From assembly GCA_031424795.1 (NCBI GenBank), contig JANPIC010000037.1:1-64000 (forward strand): a DNA stretch of 64,000 nucleotides. Reading direction: 5' to 3'. The notes beneath the pieces were generated by a model. That model saw nothing but the letters and a program-made list of their open reading frames with translations, did no database searches and was not told the DNA's origin. Shown here in pieces: positions 8,090 through 16,618 of the stretch; the first letter of the stretch is position 1; each line of letters opens with the position of its first letter. The translations under genes were made by a program, and so were the position numbers. The DNA is from Aalborgiella sp031424795. Its GTDB lineage: Bacteria > Pseudomonadota > Gammaproteobacteria > Burkholderiales > Burkholderiaceae_C.

Positions 8090-9508
8090 ATGACAACAGC
8101 GTTAGCACAACCTTTTGTGATGCTGCACTTGGGTGTGGGCTCGTTTCACCGAGCACACCAGGCCCTGTACATCCACAATTTACAAGTTTCTGGCGACCAC
8201 AGCTGGCAACTGGCAGGCGGCAATATTCGCGCTGATATGGCCGACACCATGACCGCATTAGCAGCGCAAAATGGCGAATACACCTTGGAAACGATCACAC
8301 CTGCGGGCGTGCATGATTACACGCGAGTGACAGCCATCAGCCAAGTTATTCCGTATGAACCTACATTGGCTTCGCTGATAGCAGTAGCTACCAATCCGGC
8401 AACCCGCATTATCTCTTTCACCGTGACCGAAGCGGGCTATTACCTTGACGCAAACAACGTGCTCGATACATCCATCAATGACGTATCAACTGATTTAGCA
8501 CTGGCACGCAAACATGCACCTGGCAGCACCATTTACGGTGCACTTACCGCCATGCTGCGTCAGCGTATGCTGTCAAATAGTGGGCCAGTTACGCTGCTCA
8601 ACTGCGACAACCTGCGCCACAATGGCGACCGCTCGCGCAGCGGTTTGCTGCAATTCATCAACTTGCTGGGCGATACTGAATTGCTTTCATGGGTTAATGC
8701 CAATACAACCAGCCCTAACGGCATGGTCGACCGAATCACGCCACGCCCAACTGCTGATGTCGCACAGCGTGTGCTACAAGCTACTGGCTGGGCAGATGCT
8801 GTGCCAGTGATGGGTGAAAGCTTTATCCAATGGGTGATTGAAGACAATTTCTGCGCTGATCGCCCTGCTTGGGAAAAAGTCGGCGTTGAAATGGTGGCTT
8901 CGGTTGCGCCTTACGAGGAAGCGAAAATTCGCTTGCTCAACGCTGCACACAGCTGTATTGCTTGGGCAGGCACTTTGGTGGGTTACCAATATATCCATGA
9001 AGGTACGCATGACGCTGCCATTCGCAAGTTTGCTTTTGACTATGCAACTGACGACGTGATACCCGTTCTGGACACACCAGAAAAACCTAGCTCGATTGAT
9101 TTGGCTGCTTACCGCGATGTGGTGTTGGATCGCTTTGGGAATCCCGCCATCCGCGATACCAACCAGCGCGTGGCTATGGATGGGTACTCAAAAATTCCAG
9201 GCTTCATAGCCCCAACTATTCGTGAAAGACTAAGCCGTGGTGAATCCATAGCCAGTGTTGCTGTTTTACCAGCGCTCTTTTTAGCGTACTTGCAGCGCTG
9301 GCACACAGGTCAGATCGCCTACGTCTACCAAGACCAAGCCATGAACGTAGAAGCTGCTCACGTTATGTGCGAAGCGGCTGATCCCATAGCAGCCTATTGC
9401 GCGGATGCTGTTTTGTGGGGCGAGTTATCGAACGATGCACGGCTTATAGCGGCAATGCGTCAAGCATCGCAACTTGTTAATAACTTTATAGAAAATCACA
9501 AACCATGA
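8090..9508 (+). CDS. Mannitol 2-dehydrogenase family protein (polyol dehydrogenase)
   Basis: NAD-dependent long-chain polyol dehydrogenase (MtlK/UxuB family), 472 aa from ATG 8090, probably converting D-mannitol to D-fructose. The N-terminal Rossmann region carries LGVGSFHRAHQALYIH, the central part has NCDNLRHNGDRSR and NGMVDRITPRPT, and the catalytic region includes KIRLLNAAHSCIAWAGTLVGY, with the conserved Lys and Asn-x2-His arrangement. The open frame extends upstream to 7988 inside the ATPase gene; ATG 8090 starts with the family N-terminus and avoids that overlap. Its stop overlaps the next start by 4 bases (ATGA), implying translational coupling. Confidence 0.9.
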   Translation: MTTALAQPFVMLHLGVGSFHRAHQALYIHNLQVSGDHSWQLAGGNIRADMADTMTALAAQNGEYTLETITPAGVHDYTRVTAISQVIPYEPTLASLIAVATNPATRIISFTVTEAGYYLDANNVLDTSINDVSTDLALARKHAPGSTIYGALTAMLRQRMLSNSGPVTLLNCDNLRHNGDRSRSGLLQFINLLGDTELLSWVNANTTSPNGMVDRITPRPTADVAQRVLQATGWADAVPVMGESFIQWVIEDNFCADRPAWEKVGVEMVASVAPYEEAKIRLLNAAHSCIAWAGTLVGYQYIHEGTHDAAIRKFAFDYATDDVIPVLDTPEKPSSIDLAAYRDVVLDRFGNPAIRDTNQRVAMDGYSKIPGFIAPTIRERLSRGESIASVAVLPALFLAYLQRWHTGQIAYVYQDQAMNVEAAHVMCEAADPIAAYCADAVLWGELSNDARLIAAMRQASQLVNNFIENHKP

Positions 9509-10302
9509 ATGAACGAGTGAATAAGCGTTTACTGAACCGACATGCCGTTTTAACAGGCGCTGGAGGTGGCATAGGGGCAGCCGTTGCCGCTGGCTATTTG
9601 CGCGAAGGAGCGCTTTGTAGCGTGGTGGATTTATCTGCTACTGCCTCTGAAGAAGTGCAAGGCTTGGCGGCTCAATACCCGGGCCAAGTCAAATACATCT
9701 CAGCCAATGTGACCAAATCAGTTGATATTGACCGATTGGTGCAAGAAGCCTGCGACGCGTTTGGTCCTATCCATATCCTCTACAACAACGCAGCTATTTT
9801 CGATATGGCGCCCTTGCTAGAGAGCGACGAAGCCATGTACGACAAAATGTTTGCAGTCAACGTGAAAGGCGCTTTCTTTGTCATGCAAAAGGTGTTGGCA
9901 CACATGGTGGCGCACAACACGCGTGGTGCGGTGGTCAACATGGCGTCGCAAGCGGGTCGGCGTGGAGAAGCTTTGGTATCGCACTATTGCGCAACCAAAG
10001 CTGCCGTCATCAGCTACACGCAAAGCGCTGCGTTAGCGATGGCGCCGCACCATATTCGTGTCAATGGAATAGCGCCTGGCGTGATTGCCACGCCGATGTG
10101 GAAACATGTGGATGCGTTATTTGCTAAATATGAAAACTTGCCTTTGGGCGAGAAGAAAAAGCAAGTTGGTCTGGCTGTGCCTTTGGGCTACATGGGTGAC
10201 CCGACCGACATTTGCGGCGCTGCCATTTTCTTGGCGAGTGACGAGGCTTCCTACATCACCGCACAAACACTCAACGTGGATGGTGGCAATGTCATGAGCT
10301 AA
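9505..10302 (+). CDS. SDR family sorbitol-type dehydrogenase
   Basis: Classical short-chain dehydrogenase/reductase, 265 aa, likely oxidising sorbitol or another hexitol to fructose or an equivalent ketose (SmoS type). The NAD motif TGAGGGIGAAVA is near residue 17, NNAA near 91, the catalytic Ser in VNMASQAG near 147, and Tyr-x3-Lys in HYCATKAA near 162. The C-terminus is NVDGGNVMS. It is coupled to the mannitol dehydrogenase by a 4-base overlap. The polyol specificity is inferred from the operon and cannot be read from the sequence alone. Confidence 0.88.
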   Translation: MNERVNKRLLNRHAVLTGAGGGIGAAVAAGYLREGALCSVVDLSATASEEVQGLAAQYPGQVKYISANVTKSVDIDRLVQEACDAFGPIHILYNNAAIFDMAPLLESDEAMYDKMFAVNVKGAFFVMQKVLAHMVAHNTRGAVVNMASQAGRRGEALVSHYCATKAAVISYTQSAALAMAPHHIRVNGIAPGVIATPMWKHVDALFAKYENLPLGEKKKQVGLAVPLGYMGDPTDICGAAIFLASDEASYITAQTLNVDGGNVMS

Positions 10303-10312
10303 GGCTTATGAT

Positions 10313-11302
10313 GTGTCTAGATCACATGATGCAATGACAAACTCAAAAAATCATTCAGCAACTTCAAACAGCGCGAAATCCACGCGAACTAAAGTGCGGC
10401 AACCGGAGCTGGAGGCGGATTACAACCGTAGTACAGCCTTAGGCTATGAGCCCACAAACGAGGTGGGATTTATCCGCTGCTTAGAGCACGGCTACCCTAC
10501 GCCGCTGGCGCGCTGGCATTGTCATGAAGAGTATGAGTTGCACATGATCACGGCAACCTCAGGCAAAGCGTTTGTTGGCGATTGGATTGGGCAGTTCGAA
10601 CCCGGTCACGTGGTGCTTTGTGGACCTAAATTACCGCACAACTGGATTTCGCTAGATATTCCTCCTGAAGGTGTTGAGCATCGCGATTTGGTGATTCAGT
10701 TTCAGCATGGCCCTATAGATCAAGCTTGTCAAACCATTCCTGAATTTGCAGAATTACTGCCATTACTGGAACGTGCGCGCCATGGCATTGAGTTTTTTGG
10801 TCTCTCAGACAGCGGGCAAGCGCATTGGCACCATGTGAAAGAGTCCAAAGGCGCGCGTCGCTTGGCTGCTTTTCTTGAGTTGATGACTGACTTGGCGCGC
10901 TGCACAGACTACCGCATGCTGTCTAGCGTGCAAATGCAAGGTGTGGACAATGCGGCTGAGTTGGATCAAATCAACATCGTCGTGAACCGCATCACGGAAA
11001 ACATGGCCTTACCGCTAACTGCCGCGCAAATGGCAGACGATATGGGCATGAGCGAGACCCGGTTTTCACGCTTTTTCAAGCGTAGCACTGGTCATTCTTT
11101 CACCGATTTTGTGAACCAAGTCCGCATTCACCGCGCCTGCCAGTTGCTAATGAGTTCTGACCATTACGTTACCAACATTTGCTACGACGTTGGGTTCAAT
11201 AACGTGGCAAACTTCAACCGCCGTTTTCTAGAGCTCAAAGGTACCACGCCCACCGAGTTTCGCAAACAGGCTGAAAATCGCTTTGGTGGCGCAGCTAGAT
11301 AG
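10313..11302 (+). CDS. AraC family transcriptional regulator of the polyol operon
   Basis: Transcriptional regulator with an N-terminal cupin-like ligand domain (residues about 45-190; HCHEEYELHMI fits a sugar-binding cupin) and a C-terminal pair of helix-turn-helix motifs (ALPLTAAQMADDMGMSETRF and the region around NICYDVGFNNVANFNRRF). The reading frame starts with GTG 10313; ATG 10334 is an alternative and would remove seven residues. The first 35 residues are polar and low-complexity. It lies 10 bp after the SDR gene and is probably co-transcribed, so it likely controls its own operon in response to the polyol. Confidence 0.85.
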   Translation: MSRSHDAMTNSKNHSATSNSAKSTRTKVRQPELEADYNRSTALGYEPTNEVGFIRCLEHGYPTPLARWHCHEEYELHMITATSGKAFVGDWIGQFEPGHVVLCGPKLPHNWISLDIPPEGVEHRDLVIQFQHGPIDQACQTIPEFAELLPLLERARHGIEFFGLSDSGQAHWHHVKESKGARRLAAFLELMTDLARCTDYRMLSSVQMQGVDNAAELDQINIVVNRITENMALPLTAAQMADDMGMSETRFSRFFKRSTGHSFTDFVNQVRIHRACQLLMSSDHYVTNICYDVGFNNVANFNRRFLELKGTTPTEFRKQAENRFGGAAR

Positions 11303-11325
11303 CCCCCTTCCGCTAAACTAAGGCA

Positions 11326-12525
11326 ATGAATGATTTGCCAAAAAAATTACCCTTAGCGGGATTACGCGTTGTTGAATTCACCCACATGGTGATGGGCCCC
11401 ACCTGTGGCATGGTGCTGGCGGACATGGGCGCTGAGGTCATCAAAGTAGAACCGATTGAGGGTGATCGCACCCGCCACTTGCTAGGCGCTGGCGCAGGGT
11501 TTTTCCCCATGTTCAACCGGAATAAAAAAAGCATTGCCATTGACCTACAAAAACCTGAAGGCGCAGCTATAGCTAGAAAACTAGCCAACTCTGCTGACGT
11601 GGTTTTAGAAAACTTCAAACCTGGCACCATGGTCAAATATGGCTTGGACTATGCAAGTTTGTCGACAGTCAACCCAAAGCTCATCTACGTCGCCCACAAA
11701 GGCTTTTTACCCGGCCCCTACGAACACCGTACGGCCTTAGACGAAGTGGTGCAAATGATGGGCGGCTTAGCCTACATGACCGGGCGCCCCGGCGATCCGC
11801 TGCGCGCCGGCAGCAGCGTCAACGACATCATGGGCGGTATGTTTGGTGCGATTGGTACCTTGGGGGCGCTGGTGCAGCGTGGCATCACTGGCCGCGGTCA
11901 AGAGGTGCAATCTGCACTGTTTGAAAACAATGTTTTCCTGGTTGGCCAGCACATGCTTCAATACGCCATCACAGGTAAACCTGCAGCCCCGATGCCAGAC
12001 CGTATTTCACCCTGGGCTTTGTACGACGTATTTACCGTTAAAAACAACGAGCAAATCTTCTTAGCCACAGTGTCAGACGCACAATGGCTCATATTTTGCG
12101 ACGCCTTTGGCTTTGCCGACTTAAAAACTGATCCCCAATTAGCGACAAACAACGACCGCGTTCGCATGAGGCCAACGATGATGCCCGATTTACGTGCGCG
12201 TTTGGCTGCCTATACCGTCACAGAAATTGCGCAGATGTTTGAGTCAAAAGGCTTGCCTTTCGCCCCCATCACGCGACCAGAAGAGTTGTATGACGACGAA
12301 CATTTGATTGCCAGTGGCGGCTTGGCAGACATCGTGCTGCCAGACGGCGGCCGTGCTGGACAAATCACCCAAACCGCACTCTTCCCCTTCACCATGGACG
12401 GCCAGCGCTTGGGCGTTCGGCTCAATCCGCCCACCAAAGGCGAGCATACGGATTCAGTTTTGCATGAATTAGGTGTGGATCCAGCCGCTATTGCTGCGCT
12501 TAGGCGGCTGAAAGCAATAGACTAA
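11326..12525 (+). CDS. CaiB/BaiF family (type III) CoA-transferase
   Basis: Family III CoA-transferase, 399 aa, moving CoA between carboxylic acids; the substrates cannot be read from the sequence. The N-terminal GLRVVEFTHMVMGPTCGMVLADMGAEVIKVE is the family CoA-binding start. The segment DEVVQMMGGLAYMTGRPGDPLRAGSSVNDIMGGMFG near residue 140-175 contains the likely catalytic Asp. It starts 24 bp after the AraC gene but has no clear link to polyol metabolism. A start upstream of ATG 11326 is unlikely because the family motif begins at residue 10. Confidence 0.88.
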   Translation: MNDLPKKLPLAGLRVVEFTHMVMGPTCGMVLADMGAEVIKVEPIEGDRTRHLLGAGAGFFPMFNRNKKSIAIDLQKPEGAAIARKLANSADVVLENFKPGTMVKYGLDYASLSTVNPKLIYVAHKGFLPGPYEHRTALDEVVQMMGGLAYMTGRPGDPLRAGSSVNDIMGGMFGAIGTLGALVQRGITGRGQEVQSALFENNVFLVGQHMLQYAITGKPAAPMPDRISPWALYDVFTVKNNEQIFLATVSDAQWLIFCDAFGFADLKTDPQLATNNDRVRMRPTMMPDLRARLAAYTVTEIAQMFESKGLPFAPITRPEELYDDEHLIASGGLADIVLPDGGRAGQITQTALFPFTMDGQRLGVRLNPPTKGEHTDSVLHELGVDPAAIAALRRLKAID

Positions 12526-12550
12526 TGCTTTAGCAATATTTTAGCTAAAA

Positions 12551-12595
12551 ATGCTATATTTTACATAGCATACTAGGCAACAAATACTCTAACTA
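12551..12595 (+). repeat. Dispersed palindromic repeat, copy 2 (degenerate)
   Basis: TGCTATATTTTACATAGCA (an inverted repeat) is followed by AGGCAACAAATACTCTAACTA, which matches the repeat core apart from the CGCCGG centre. It lies in the 206-bp gap before the MATE gene. I see no clear terminator for the CoA-transferase gene in this gap, so the element is the only recognisable structure there. Confidence 0.5.
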
Positions 12596-12731
12596 CAGTC
12601 ATTTTTCGAACGTAAAATCACTTACTTAACATTAACTGCGTTTTCGTGATTATTCACACCAAATAAAGTACGACAGTGCAACTATGTCGCTTCAAATACT
12701 GGTGTAATAGATGATTGACACTTTTCCTTGA

Positions 12732-14189
12732 ATGAATCCTTCACAAAAAAACTCTTCTGTGCAAACCGCAACCCCAGCGCCTCCTGTTTTATGGAAAAGT
12801 TACCTCGCCTTCTTGGTGCCCATGATCATCAGCAACATGTTGCAGGCGCTGTCTGGCACCGTTAATAACATCTATCTAGGGCAAATGCTGGGCGTGGGCG
12901 CCATGGCTTCTGTCTCTGCTTTCTTCCCTGTACTTTTCTTTTTGATAGCTTTCATGATCGGTTTAGGTTCAGGCGCTGCCGTGCTAATTGGTCAAGCTTG
13001 GGGGGCGAATGAACATGACCGCGTCAGAGCCATTGCTGGAACGACTTTGATGGTGGGCTTGCTGGCAGGAGCCGTAGTCGCCGTTTTTGGTGGTGCGTTT
13101 ACAGAGCCTATGCTGCGCTTGCTGGGCACCCCAGCGGATATTTTGCCTGGCTCTACCGCTTATGCGCGAATTATGCTGATAGCAGCGCCTGCCATATTCA
13201 TCTTTTTGCTCATTACGTCCATGTTGCGCGGCGTGGGCGACACCAAGACGCCACTCTACATCTTGCTCATCTCCACAGCGCTCAGCATGCTGCTGACACC
13301 CGCACTGATTCGTGGCTGGCTAGGATTACCTCAATTAGGCGTCACCAGTGGTGCGTATGCTGCAGGCGCTTCGTTTTTAATAGCTATGGGTTGGGCAGTT
13401 TGGTATTTACGACGTGCTACTAATCCGGCCCATGGCGCAGCAAAACATGCTAGAAACACTGCCGTATTTTTGATATCGCAACCGCATGACAAGCACCCCT
13501 TAGCGCCAGATGCCTCGTTTTTAAAGCACTTGCGGATTGATAAAGTTATTTTGGGCAAGGTGCTGAAAATTGGCTTGCCCACGGGTTTGTCCATGATCAC
13601 CATTTCGCTGGCTGAAATTGCGGTGCTCTTTTTGGTGAACCGCTATGGCTCGCAAGCAACGGCAGCGTATGGCGCGGTCAACCAGATCGTCAACTACGTG
13701 CAGTTTCCCGCCATATCTATTGCCATTGCAGCTTCAATTTTAGGAGCGCAGGCAATTGGCGCTGGTCGTGGGCACACGCTGGGCAATATTGCTAAAACTG
13801 GCATCATGCTCAACTTGGTGCTGACAGGTTCATTGGTCGTCATTGGTTTGATTTTTTCGCGCAGTATCATTGGCCTCTTCATCACCGACCATGCTGTCGT
13901 TGACATCGCCAAAACGCTTCTAGACATCATGCTGTGGAGCAGCGTCATCATGGGCATGTCCATGGTGCTGTCGGGGTTGATGCGCGCCAGCGGTGAAGTG
14001 GTCATGCCAACCGCTATCACCATGTTTTGCATCCTTTGTATTGAAATTCCGACAGCGTGGGCATTGAGTAATGTCTACGGCATCAACGGTATATGGGCAG
14101 CATACCCGGTCACGTTTTTGGCCATGCTGATGCTACAAACCACGTATTACAGACTGGTTTGGCGTAAAAAACCTGTCAAACGACTTTAA
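12732..14189 (+). CDS. MATE family efflux transporter
   Basis: Inner-membrane cation/drug antiporter of the multidrug and toxic compound extrusion family, 485 aa with about twelve hydrophobic segments in two halves. The first half begins LVPMIISNMLQALSGTVNNIYLGQMLGVGAMA; the second begins near residue 285 with LKIGLPTGLSMITISLAEIAVLFLVNRYGSQATAAYGAVNQI. The cytoplasmic middle loop, around residues 230-275, is long and polar. It stands alone between a CoA-transferase and tRNA-Asn, so the substrate is unknown. Confidence 0.9.
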   Translation: MNPSQKNSSVQTATPAPPVLWKSYLAFLVPMIISNMLQALSGTVNNIYLGQMLGVGAMASVSAFFPVLFFLIAFMIGLGSGAAVLIGQAWGANEHDRVRAIAGTTLMVGLLAGAVVAVFGGAFTEPMLRLLGTPADILPGSTAYARIMLIAAPAIFIFLLITSMLRGVGDTKTPLYILLISTALSMLLTPALIRGWLGLPQLGVTSGAYAAGASFLIAMGWAVWYLRRATNPAHGAAKHARNTAVFLISQPHDKHPLAPDASFLKHLRIDKVILGKVLKIGLPTGLSMITISLAEIAVLFLVNRYGSQATAAYGAVNQIVNYVQFPAISIAIAASILGAQAIGAGRGHTLGNIAKTGIMLNLVLTGSLVVIGLIFSRSIIGLFITDHAVVDIAKTLLDIMLWSSVIMGMSMVLSGLMRASGEVVMPTAITMFCILCIEIPTAWALSNVYGINGIWAAYPVTFLAMLMLQTTYYRLVWRKKPVKRL

Positions 14190-14224
14190 GTGTTTATTTT
14201 TCGAATTTGACTTAAAAATCACGC

Positions 14225-14230
14225 TATAAT
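14225..14230 (+). promoter_or_regulatory. -10 box of the tRNA-Asn promoter
   Basis: A perfect TATAAT lies 11 bases before the mature 5' end of the tRNA. TTGACT at 14207-14212 is only 12 bases upstream of it, shorter than the usual 16-18, and the hexamer at normal spacing (CGAATT) is poor, so the -35 element is uncertain. Confidence 0.6.
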
Positions 14231-14241
14231 TTGAGGCTTAT

Positions 14242-14317
14242 TCCTCGATAGCTCAGTTGGTAGAGCGCCGGACTGTTAATCCGTAGGTCCCTGGTTCGAG
14301 CCCAGGTCGAGGAGCCA
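14242..14317 (+). tRNA. tRNA-Asn (anticodon GTT)
   Basis: A 76-base tRNA that folds with acceptor arms TCCTCGA and TCGAGGA, a D-loop AGCTCAGTTGGTAGAGC, anticodon loop CTGTTAA with GTT at 14275-14277, a TTCGAGC T-loop, discriminator G and an encoded CCA (14315-14317). It reads AAC and AAU codons. A Rho-independent terminator follows at 14336-14367. No integrase gene or repeated 3' end was seen nearby, so there is no sign that the tRNA is an integration site. Confidence 0.98.
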
Positions 14318-14335
14318 AAATTAGTTAATGAAATC

Positions 14336-14367
14336 AAGCCCTTACGAGAAATCGTCGGGGCTTTTTT
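14336..14367 (+). terminator. Rho-independent terminator of tRNA-Asn
   Basis: AAGCCC (14336-14341) pairs with GGGCTT (14358-14363) and ACGA with TCGT around a GAAA loop, followed by a six-T run (14362-14367). It lies 19 bases after the tRNA. Confidence 0.85.
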
Positions 14368-14417
14368 CATCAAGGGTTAAAGGTCATCTGCAAGGGGCAT
14401 CTGTAAGGTCATTTAAA

Positions 14418-14834
14418 TTGGTCAGCAAACCTGCAATTCTCTCCTTCCCAATCCGCACCGAATGCCCACCCGGTGCTTGCAACTGCGGGCGAGACACGCT
14501 TCTACAGAGTCTTGACGGCGACTTGCGCGTATTGCGATTGACAAGAGAGGATGAAAAGCAACTATTGCATCGCCTAGAAAACTTAAGCAGCCTCAGTGAT
14601 CTGAAGCATATGGAAGTGCGAATGCAGCAGCAGCTTGGTATTCGACTAAGCATCAGCACCAGTTCTAGTGAGGTGCGTACTCTTCGTGGCATCACCATCT
14701 TGGTACACGAACAAACTGGTCTATGTAAGAAAACGCGCCAATCGATTCCCGCAGCGATCAAGAGAAGTTTGGAGCAAAAGCCTGAAATTGCTCACGAGAT
14801 CTTGAATATTGGCAGCTTGTTTGAGGGCGAATGA
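14418..14834 (+). CDS. Conserved hypothetical protein with a PPGACNC motif
   Basis: I do not know a function. The protein contains FPIRTECPPGACNCGRD near its start, then a charged helical stretch (LRLTREDEKQLLHRLENL), and a C-terminal part with LGIRLSISTSSSEVRTLRG and KKTRQSIPAAIKRSLEQKPEIAHEIL. I recall similar proteins in other Burkholderiales, which makes it a probable real gene. The three clustered Cys (ECPPGACNCG) could bind metal. The open frame runs from ATG 14328, but that start is inside the tRNA terminator; TTG 14418 with GTAAGG upstream is preferred (138 aa). The start remains uncertain. Confidence 0.6.
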   Translation: MVSKPAILSFPIRTECPPGACNCGRDTLLQSLDGDLRVLRLTREDEKQLLHRLENLSSLSDLKHMEVRMQQQLGIRLSISTSSSEVRTLRGITILVHEQTGLCKKTRQSIPAAIKRSLEQKPEIAHEILNIGSLFEGE

Positions 14835-14866
14835 CATGCACGTCCTACAGCCAAAAATCCAACTGA

Positions 14867-16582
14867 CTATTCAGGCACCAAAGCCTTGATTCCTTCAAAC
14901 TGGCTTAAAAACACCTTCCCTTTAAAATGTTCAAAAAAGTCAGATCGCTTTAATGAGTCCATCACCGGGCCTTTGACTTCGGACAAGTGAAAGCTAACTT
15001 CTGAAGAGTTCAAACGATGTGAAATCGCGCTCAGGCTTTCTAAAGCGCTGGCATCGATCATATTGACAGCTGAACACATCAAAATGACGTGTTTTACTTC
15101 TGGTTTGGCGGCTACTTGCTCATAGATTTTGTCTTCTAAATAACCGGCATTTGCAAAATACAAACTCTCGTCGATTCGTAGCGTCAATATTGATGGATGG
15201 GTGATGACGTCATAGCGGTCTACATTACGAAAATGCTCAGTGCCTGGAACTAAGCCAACAATCGCAACATGCGGTTGACTGGTTCTCCACAGAAACAGAA
15301 GCAACGACAATGAGACGCCGACCAAAATACCTGTTTCAACACCTATCAAAAGCACACAAACAATGGTGGCAATCATGGAGGAAAAGTCTGATTTGCTGTA
15401 TTTGAACGTGCGAAGGATGGCACCCATATCTACCAACGATAAAACAGCAACCACAATCGTAGCGGCCAGCACGGCCTGTGGCAAATACTGAAACAATGGC
15501 GTTAGAAACAAGGTGGCAGCAAGTATGCCTATAGCCGTGAATGCGCCAGCCAGTGGTGTTTCAGCACCCGCATCGTAATTAACCACAGAGCGCGCAAAAC
15601 CACCCGTCACAGGAAATCCACCAGACATTGCGGCTGCAACATTCGACACACCCAGACCAACCAATTCTTGATTCGGGACGATGCGCTGCCTGCGCTTGGC
15701 TGCCAATGTTTGCGCTATTGAAATAGACTCAACAAACCCCACCAAACTAATAAGCACAGCAGCTGGCAACAAACTTGACCACAGCTTGTAATCAAATACT
15801 GGCATCGCAAAAGGTGGCATGCCAGACGGGATAACGCCCACTAATTTCACGCCCTTAGCGGCCAAATCAAAACCAACAACAGCCAAAATGGACAACACAA
15901 TCACCAACACCGGCCCTGCCTTAGAGAGCAAATCAGCCGTTGCAGCTTTGATGCCAAAACGTACCAACAAGGGTTTCAGCTGCTTGCGAACCCAAAATAG
16001 AAATGCCAGTGAGATGGCGCCAATCGCCAATGTGTACGGGTTGATATTGGCAAAATTAGCTGAAATTGAGTGCAGCATATCGGGCAAAGTATCGCCCTCT
16101 GACTTCACACCCAATATATGTTTGAGCTGACTGGTTGCGATCAACATCCCCGACGCTGTAATGAAGCCAGAAATAACTTGATGGCTTAAAAAATTGGCAA
16201 TAAACCCTAAACGCAGCAAACCCATGATGATCAACACCAAGCCAGACATGAGGGCCAAAATAACGGCTGCGGCAAGATACTCTGGCGAACCAGACACTGC
16301 GACTTTACCCAGCGCGGCTGCCGTCATCAAGGACACCACGGCAACTGGACCAACAGCTAAAGTACGACTGGTACCAAAAATAGCATACGCGACCAAGGGC
16401 AAGATAGATGCATACAAACCAATGTGAGCAGGCAAGCCCGCAAGCATGGCATAGGCCAAGCTTTGCGGCACCAGCATGATGGTAACGATGGCCGCAGCTA
16501 CAAGGTCTTTCACCGCATCCGGCTTGCCATAATTGGGCAGCCACTCCAAAATTGGAAAGTACTTTTTCAGTCCAGTCATCAT
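14867..16582 (-). CDS. SulP family inorganic anion (sulfate) permease with STAS domain
   Basis: Inner-membrane transporter of the SulP/SLC26 family, 571 aa. The N-terminal signature GLVAAAIVTIMLVPQSLAYAMLAGLPAHIGLYAS-type region starts near residue 28 (read here in short form: PQSLAYAMLAGLPAHIGLYA). Ten or more hydrophobic segments follow to about residue 430. A cytosolic STAS domain (about 450-565) contains LRIDESLYFANAGYLED. It sits downstream of the broken SQR gene on the same strand, in a sulfur-oxidation neighbourhood, so sulfate or sulfite movement is a reasonable inference. ATG 16579 is an equally good start, one codon shorter. Confidence 0.9.
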   Translation of the reverse strand: MMTGLKKYFPILEWLPNYGKPDAVKDLVAAAIVTIMLVPQSLAYAMLAGLPAHIGLYASILPLVAYAIFGTSRTLAVGPVAVVSLMTAAALGKVAVSGSPEYLAAAVILALMSGLVLIIMGLLRLGFIANFLSHQVISGFITASGMLIATSQLKHILGVKSEGDTLPDMLHSISANFANINPYTLAIGAISLAFLFWVRKQLKPLLVRFGIKAATADLLSKAGPVLVIVLSILAVVGFDLAAKGVKLVGVIPSGMPPFAMPVFDYKLWSSLLPAAVLISLVGFVESISIAQTLAAKRRQRIVPNQELVGLGVSNVAAAMSGGFPVTGGFARSVVNYDAGAETPLAGAFTAIGILAATLFLTPLFQYLPQAVLAATIVVAVLSLVDMGAILRTFKYSKSDFSSMIATIVCVLLIGVETGILVGVSLSLLLFLWRTSQPHVAIVGLVPGTEHFRNVDRYDVITHPSILTLRIDESLYFANAGYLEDKIYEQVAAKPEVKHVILMCSAVNMIDASALESLSAISHRLNSSEVSFHLSEVKGPVMDSLKRSDFFEHFKGKVFLSQFEGIKALVPE

Positions 16583-16618
16583 CTGTCTTCTGTTACCTTT
16601 ACAACCATATTTAAAACT

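Noticed and set aside
14242..14317. tRNA-Asn as an integration site for a genomic island.
   Set aside because: No integrase gene and no repeated tRNA 3' end were seen in the downstream sequence; SulP and sulfur genes follow without mobility genes.
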